Shown here: one piece after another, positions 58,567 through 64,000 of the stretch
How positions within the stretch are numbered: the first letter of the stretch is position 1
Layout of the letters: every line of letters begins with the position of its first letter
Assembly (NCBI GenBank): GCA_026419785.1
Contig: JAODTK010001754.1
Coordinates: 248,001 to 312,000 of the forward strand
Reading direction: 5' to 3'
DNA from: Sclerodactyla briareus
Taxonomy: Eukaryota; Echinodermata; Holothuroidea; Dendrochirotida; Sclerodactylidae
Length of the DNA stretch: 64,000 nt
The notes under the pieces: generated by a model
What the model saw: only the letters and a program-made list of their open reading frames with translations
Database searches by the model: none
Told to the model about the DNA's origin: nothing
Position numbers and translations under genes: made by a program

Positions 58567-59329
58567 TTTGTTTTGTGGTTAGGTTAGTCACTATATGTTT
58601 TAGATATATTGAGTGATGTAATGCCTCGCCAAGATGGATGTGGAAAATGTAAACTTTTATAGATTAAAAAAAATTATGTGTCGTACAAATTGATGTGGTG
58701 ATGGGCAGGGCATCTTGCTGATAAAACCACAGCCCTTTGGAAGCCAGATGGTGCAGCAGAATGTCAAGTACTCTGCTTTCTCCACAGATGCTGAATACTG
58801 ATGTTTTCAAAATGCAGTGCAGTGGCCTTAGCATCTAAGGCTTAGTACCTGTCTGCCTGTGCACTATGAAGAGTCAGATTGAAGAGTGTATTTAATGGTG
58901 ATGGTAAAATGTGTGTAACCGTTATAGCAAATTCACAAGCATAGCATTTTCACATTTTATTTAGTAGGGGCCTACTGACTTCAAAGAATAAAATGGTTGC
59001 ATATCAACTTTTGCTTGTTCAGTCCTCATTTTCGGGACTTCAAACTTCTTGTCTCCATATATTAATCATAAGACTGCTGTAGCCATGGGCAGATGCAAAA
59101 CAAAATTAATATTATTTCAAACACTGGTAATTTAAAATGTAAGCTGTATATTGTTGCCCGGCCTCGGACTCAGCCTCGGAAGGTGTGGCCCGGCCTCGGC
59201 TCCGAGGGTTGCGGCCTCGAGGGTGCGGCCTCGGCCTCGGCCTCGGGTGGTGCGGCCTCGGCCTCGGCCTGGCCTCGATGGCAGCGGCCTCGTGACTACA
59301 ACACTGGTGAAATCCACTCCATTCTACTG

Positions 59330-59990
59330 TCCTGTAATTTGTTACGGTCCATAGATATTAATGAATACATCCGAGGCTGACACAGTGAGAACCCATATTA
59401 ATGGAAATTAAAATAAAGGATATAGTAATTACCCAACAACCACCACCCCCTGTAATATGATTATTTATTCTAATAAGGAGTCCACCAGGACGCCAAGTTT
59501 AGCAAATTGACCACTTTTTTTAACAATTTGCATGCCACAACAGCAGAAACCTACATTTTCTGTGAAGAAGCAGAACACCCAGACAGAAACGAGGACTACA
59601 GGGATTATCCAACGCGACTCAATGTCAATCATTCCATAGAAGATTCAGTGGTCGGATTCATCCATGCAATTTCTTTCTTCTTCTGGGCATCATGTGAACC
59701 CCAGGTATGAGTAGCAGTTCCCGGTCCAGGGACCAAACTTATCGACCTCCTTGACAATCCACAATGACTGGAAGTAGACTAATATGGACCTACAAAACAT
59801 ATTACTTTCAGTGTTGTTTAGTCACCCTTTCTTGGGACCAACCGCGTCATTGCTACGAATGAATACAACAGAAATTCTAGTTGTCACTTTCGTGGCGACA
59901 TGGAAGAACCAATGAGCAACTTTTGGAGTGGTCTGGGTTCTTAATCGATTTTGGATATTGAACGGGCCATTCTTAATGGGAATTTTTTCC
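59330..59990. repeat. Composite repeat, modules C and D, copy 3
   Basis: 'TTAATGAATACATCCGAGGC', 'GATATAGTAATTACCCAACA', 'AAGGAGTCCACCAGGACGCC', 'GGATTATCCAACGCGACTCAA', 'TTGTCACTTTCGTGGCGACA' and 'TTCTTAATCGATTTTGGATATTG' follow the order at 36960-37850. Confidence 0.75.
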
Positions 59991-59994
59991 ACGA

Positions 59995-60690
59995 CTAGAT
60001 GGATAAAGTCCATTACTGGGTATATGGTTCCCCACAATGAGTGCATGATTCTATTGTTTTGGGGTTCAAGTCAGAGGTCATCTGAGGTCAAGGAGGTCAA
60101 AGTCTGAAAAAGCTTGTTGACACGATAGTCCAGAACTGGCTTGGTTGTCGATCAGGTTCAAAACGGTATGCAGCTTCCTCATGAGAGTACAGAAACCCTA
60201 AAAGTTGTGTGGTGTATATCGGGGTCAGATTTGGGGAAAAATTGAGAAATTAGAAAAATAATCATTTAGCAATTTCAGCTCGTTAACACAATACTCGACC
60301 CCACTTCGTGGATCAAGTTCATACTCGGTAATGGTTCCCCATTAAAGGAGGACATGATCCCCATTGTTTTGGGGCAGTCAAAGGTCAAGAGAGGTCAAAG
60401 TCTGAAAAATTCTTGGTAAACGATAAGTTCGAAATGCCTGGTCCGATCGAGTCGAATCACTGCGTATGAAGAAAATAAAAAACTTCTTATGAGGAGTGCA
60501 GGATACCCCTTGTTTATGTGTAATTCGGGGTCAGATCGGGGGAAAATTGGGAAAAACTGATTTTTGTTTTGTCAGATGTTATGTGCCCATAATGAGCTGT
60601 TGACAATCTCCCATTTGTCCTTGGGTCTAGCTATAGGTTGTCAGAAAGAGTCGAGGAAAAATTAAGCCTTTTGGCTTTCTGGTTAATATC
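59995..60690. repeat. AGGTCA-family array with terminal hairpin (module E)
   Basis: Units start near 59995, 60293 and about 60580. AGGTCA pairs lie at 60075-60090 (spacing 4), 60085-60099 (spacing 3) and 60382-60397 (spacing 4). The array ends at 60664-60682 with AAGCCTTTTGGCTT then TCTGG. Confidence 0.75.
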
Positions 60691-61020
60691 ATTCTCTTCC
60701 ATGATAACTGAAGCTACGCAGTTATCAATTGAAGTAAGTAGGCCTATACATATTCGTTACATGAAGCGTTTATGTTTGTTTTGTATTGTCTCACTTGCCA
60801 ACCAAGGAAAAATTTGAGGAAACAAATTGTGAAATTGACCAAGAGAAAAAGAATGGGACTAATACAAACACTCCGTAATATTTATCAGACTGTGATTCAC
60901 AATGTATACAGAGTATTTCGCCTTTACATGATTACCGGTGAATAACATGGAAGCCATGGGAGCAACCCCAGCTTCAATGGACGTTTGACGGGGCTCTGAG
61001 AAAGCAGGTTAGCAAAGCAG
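60690..61020. other. Short stretch without recognised gene
   Basis: About 330 bases absent from the 38 kb copy. Nothing was recognised in it. Confidence 0.35.
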
Positions 61021-61117
61021 CAATATAATATAATAATTAATAATAATAAAATAATATTATAATAATAATAATAATAATAAATACTATAATAATAATATTA
61101 ATAATAATAATAATATG
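61021..61117. repeat. (AAT)n microsatellite
   Basis: About 100 bases of interrupted AAT trinucleotides, followed at 61134-61155 by 'GACCGCTTACAGTGGGAGCG'. Confidence 0.9.
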
Positions 61118-61146
61118 CAACCTCTATACATTGAGGACCGCTTACA

Positions 61147-61224
61147 GTGGGAGCGCTATATCCATCCATCCATCCAGCCACGGATCTAATCTTATCTATC
61201 TATCTACTATCTATCGATCTAATA

Positions 61225-61255
<31 letters not shown>

Positions 61256-61300
61256 TATTCTATTCTATCTATTTTAACTATCTATCTATCTCTCATGGTT
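61147..61300. repeat. (ATCC)n/(CTAT)n microsatellite
   Basis: Short ATCC repeats are followed by about 110 bases of CTAT tetramers, in the same relative place as 38508-38635. Confidence 0.9.
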
Positions 61301-61632
61301 CAGAATGATCTTGACTTGATTCCCAAGTGGTCTTCTGATTGGAAGATGTTTTCTAACGCTGGCAAGTTAAGAATTGCATGTTGGTTCCCAAACTATATGA
61401 CTCGGTTCCCATGAACTGGTCAGGATATTCAGGTGGTGGACTCGGAGAGATCTTTTGTGTGTGATTCGAGACTTTGTTGAAACCTTCTAAGCAGTGTGCT
61501 GAAGGTGCAAGAAAAGCAATTGGAATCTTGGTATGATAACGCGGCAGTTCAATTCTTCGGTTGAACTATATAGTTTCAGACTCGTCAATGTAACTAATGA
61601 GACCCTTCACCCGAGTAATTCAGTCCAAGTGT
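61300..61632. repeat. Composite repeat, module F, copy 3
   Basis: 'TTCAGAATGATCTTGACTTG', 'CTTCTGATTGGAAGATG', 'GGTCAGGATATTCAGGTGG', 'TTGTTGAAACCTTCTAAG' and 'GAGTAATTCAGTCCAAGT' match 38636-38975. It stops where the truncated LINE begins. Confidence 0.75.
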
Positions 61633-62118
61633 GGGATGAACCCTTATCGTGTGACAGATAAGCAGTTGATTGAGAATGTCCAGAGGAGGGCTACTAAATT
61701 GATTAGTAGCCTGATAGATTTCCCGTACGAGGAAAAGACTTCGGGCGTCTTGGGCTAAATTCAATTAGAGCTGAGGCGGGCCGGGGTGATTTGATCCAGG
61801 TCTTCAAATTGTCCATAGACATTGATGGTTTGGCATTCGATTACTTCTTTGAGTTTTCTCAATGTGACTACCACTCGTAGGCACCTTTCTTCTTCGAGGT
61901 ACTCGCTGTAGATGGATCTTCGGAAACACTTCTTTTCGCCTTCCGGAGAAATGGTCGTTATGTCTAGTAGGGTGAATGCCTTCAAGAACGCCCTTGATTC
62001 ATTCTTCCAAAATTGTGGGCGAATTATGTAGTTGCTGGGCTGTTTGCATTTTGGGAGTTGTGTATCAGGGTCGTTCTGAAGGCTATGTCCTTCCTGACCA
62101 TTCCTCACTAAACTTATT
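61632..62118 (+). pseudogene. 5'-truncated CR1-like LINE, 3' end only
   Basis: The plus strand reads DKQLIENVQRRATKLISS (VQRRATK starts at 61678). It continues with a 'DFPYEE' segment, GDLIQVFK, 'DIDGLAFDYFFEFSQCDYHS', and then 'RKHFF' near 61925 in shifting frames. This is the C-terminal region of the same reverse transcriptase family as the 23-28 kb relics. The 3' untranslated tail ('GTATCAGGGTCGTTCTGAAG', 'CCTTCCTGACCATTCCTCAC') also matches them, and it runs into an AT microsatellite. Only about 0.5 kb of the element was inserted, typical of incomplete reverse transcription. Confidence 0.75.
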
Positions 62119-62174
62119 CTATATATATAATATTAGATATTATATAATATATATATATATATATATAGATATAT

Positions 62175-62255
<81 letters not shown>

Positions 62256-62267
62256 TATTATATATGT
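62119..62267. repeat. (AT)n microsatellite at LINE 3' end
   Basis: About 150 bases of nearly pure AT dinucleotides directly after the LINE tail. The plus-strand frame here (IYIYIYI..) is an artefact of the repeat. Confidence 0.95.
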
Positions 62268-63550
62268 CGGCGGCTGTTTGTCTGTCTGTCTATCTACTAC
62301 TTGTGGACCAAAATTGATGTGAAATATTCTTCGACTAAGGGTACCCCAAATTCCACGATAAGAAACATAAATCATTTCATACTTATTATAGGCTTGATGT
62401 TACAAACGGAATACACCGCACACCTTATCCCAATACCGCATATGAATGAATGAATATACACTAGACAAAATATTTTTGCAGGCGTACAGTAAAAGTTGAA
62501 ACATTGTTAAAAAAATGACAACCCCAAAACAACCAACAGTAGAGAGACAAAATGATGATGATGGCGACGGAGGGACACCCATTGATACAATGAGCAAGAC
62601 GTGCTAAAACTGGGGTTGACGGGATTCTACAGTGAATTTTCCGAGGTTAATATTAGAGTTCACAGCTAGACAATTCCATTGGAGTACAAATGCGGCCCAC
62701 AGCCGTATATCCCGGACAAACGCGTCGCGAGCGTCTACCATACGTACTGATGGGACGAATCATCGAAGTGTGTGGTCGACACCATTATCAAAATACAGGG
62801 AAGTCAAACACGACTACAGACGAAAAGGCTTATTTGATTTAATGCAGGTTCAGAAGCCAATCAAGACTTATCAAGGAACCCTTGCCCAATGTTCTACGAT
62901 GAGCACCAGTTTGATACCTCGACTCGCCATTTTCTTTGGACTTGTCGAGACAGGGTGTACCACATCCCCATTTAATACCGCCATTTCACGGCCTCATTGA
63001 AAAAAAAAAAACGATCAGTGAACCCAGAATCCGACCGAAAAATGAGGAGAGGAGATTCATGTCCACAGTGGACTGCTCACGCCCAACCAGGGCGGAGGCT
63101 CAGGCAAATAACTCGAAACAAATGCCAGGAACCCACCATTCCACTGCATTACAGCAGGACCATGAAGTAGAGACGGAGACACATTGGCGTTGTGATCATA
63201 GACATTTCATGAATAATATTCAACTTATGTAACGAAAGGAGACTTTCAAGCTCAATCTAAAACATGAGCAATTAGAAGCTGAGCAGGGCAAGCAGGAGCG
63301 GAAAATAATTATTAACTTACCACACACCAATGTCATGTTTGAATGTCAGACCCAGAGGTAGAAAAAATATCATTTTCGTTCGTAATGATAGAGAATATCA
63401 ATAGTGGTGTTAAAGATTTAGCCGGAAGATTTCAGAGATCCCTCTGAAACACCAAAGCACTCCAAGACCTTCGAGACACATAGTGGGGGGACTATACAGT
63501 TTCCAACCATTTAACAACAGCAGAAAACAATTTTTCATCAAGCATTATGT
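62268..63550. repeat. Composite repeat, modules G and H, copy 3
   Basis: 'GTTTGTCTGTCTGTC', 'GGGTACCCCAAATTCCA', 'GATGTTACAAACGGAATACAC', 'GTGAATTTTCCGAGGTTAAT', 'CGAGCGTCTACCATACG' and 'CCACATCCCCATTTAATACC' follow 39028-39960. The plus-strand frames at 62632-63000 and 62936-63232 are not shared with the 39 kb copy. Confidence 0.75.
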
Positions 63551-63651
63551 ACATAATAATACATACATGACATACATACATACATACAACATACATACAT
63601 ACATACATACATACATACATACATAATACATACATACATACATACATACCA
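63548..63651. repeat. (CATA)n microsatellite
   Basis: About 100 bases of CATA tetramers directly before module I, as at 20601-20700. Confidence 0.9.
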
Positions 63652-63654
63652 ATT

Positions 63655-64000
63655 ACTCTTTTAGGCACGGGTATTTTAGCCCAATTTCGACGAGAGCGTG
63701 TATTTTCTCAGCCACTACGAAAACGGGGTCTTCTTCCACACAAGAGAGTAACAGCAATTTCCGGAAGACTCATTCCATGGGTTGAAGCGGGAACGCAAAA
63801 TTCGGGTTAACCACTGGGAAGCTAAGGTTCCGCTGGTGGGAGGGGATTACCTATAGCTAGGGAGTATTATGGCTCACGGCGCTGTTGTGTTCGGAACTTA
63901 GAAGTCATGAGTCGGGTCCCCTCGGTGGTCGGGATCCTGCGTAGCCTTATACCGATGTATACGGAGTGATGACCTTTCGCAATTATGTCCGGGAAAGGCT
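63655..64000. repeat. Composite repeat, modules I-J, copy 3, internally deleted and cut by the window edge
   Basis: Starts 'TTTTAGGCACGGGTATTTTA' and follows copy 2 to 'CAATTTCCGGAAGA' near 63766, then jumps to 'GTTGAAGCGGGAACGC', losing about 0.36 kb present at 40180-40535. It continues to the end of the window. Confidence 0.75.

Larger units (their letters stand above)
57276..59306. mobile_element. hAT-like non-autonomous DNA transposon, ~2.0 kb
   Basis: Comparison with the 36.9 kb copy shows that this block interrupts 'TTGGAATCCACCCTCCATTC'. The left end reads AGTGTTGG (57277-57284). The right end reads CAACACTG (59299-59306), its inverted partner, and CAGTGTTGTAG is a common hAT terminus. 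Imperfect 8-base flanks, TTTGAATC and GTGAAATC, fit a hAT target duplication. GC-rich GGCCTCG words crowd both ends (57293-57382 and 59159-59292) as subterminal repeats. No transposase is recognisable inside. A 175-codon plus-strand frame (57617-58144) shows no domain I know, and a fragment of the AGGTCA repeat is nested at 58424-58565. Confidence 0.6.

Noticed and set aside
62100-62317. Membrane-like protein with repeated Ile-Tyr residues
   Set aside because: It is a direct translation of an (AT)n microsatellite.

Overview
This 64 kb window looks like intergenic DNA from an invertebrate animal genome. The base composition is moderate, coding runs are very short, there are many microsatellites, and transposable-element relics take up most of the length. 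Repeat types such as AGGTCA-rich arrays, 'TATAGCGCTTTTCACA' sequences and CR1-like LINEs ending in short TAAACTAAA-type repeats suggest a marine invertebrate, possibly an echinoderm or other deuterostome. The species cannot be fixed from the sequence alone. I found no intact conserved protein-coding gene, no functional tRNA or rRNA gene and no CRISPR. Copies of the same repeat differ by many one-base insertions and deletions, so either the copies are old or the assembly is noisy. Most reading frames are therefore broken. Most boundaries given here were read by eye and are good to roughly 20-50 bases.

Layout. 0-8.4 kb: arrays of an AGGTCA-containing repeat (units about 150-310 bp) separated by unrecognised sequence. 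8.4-16.6 kb: mostly unrecognised sequence, with one possible small secreted cysteine-rich protein (11.6 kb), a 'GCTTATATAG' dispersed repeat (13.6 kb) and a ~210 bp tandem repeat (14.9-15.9 kb). 16.67-17.42 kb: a foldback element made of short CCAAG/TCTCG units. 17.8-23.0 kb: modules of a large composite repeat. 23.04-28.28 kb: two tandem CR1-like LINE relics on the minus strand, inserted into that composite repeat, which resumes at 28.29 kb. 29-32 kb: further modules, one with a tRNA-like Pol III head and a 134 bp palindromic MITE. 35.7-40.85 kb: a long run of the composite repeat. 41.96-43.76 kb: a 5'-truncated R2-like retrotransposon (reverse transcriptase plus restriction-like endonuclease) on the plus strand. 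44.7-47.0 kb: more composite-repeat modules. 48.4-54.9 kb: mostly unrecognised sequence. 56.2-64.0 kb: a second long copy of the composite repeat, collinear with 35.7-40.85 kb but carrying a ~2 kb hAT-like insertion and a truncated LINE.

Nothing here forms an operon or pathway. The window is best read as nested insertions, where a collinear paralogous copy shows what inserted into what.
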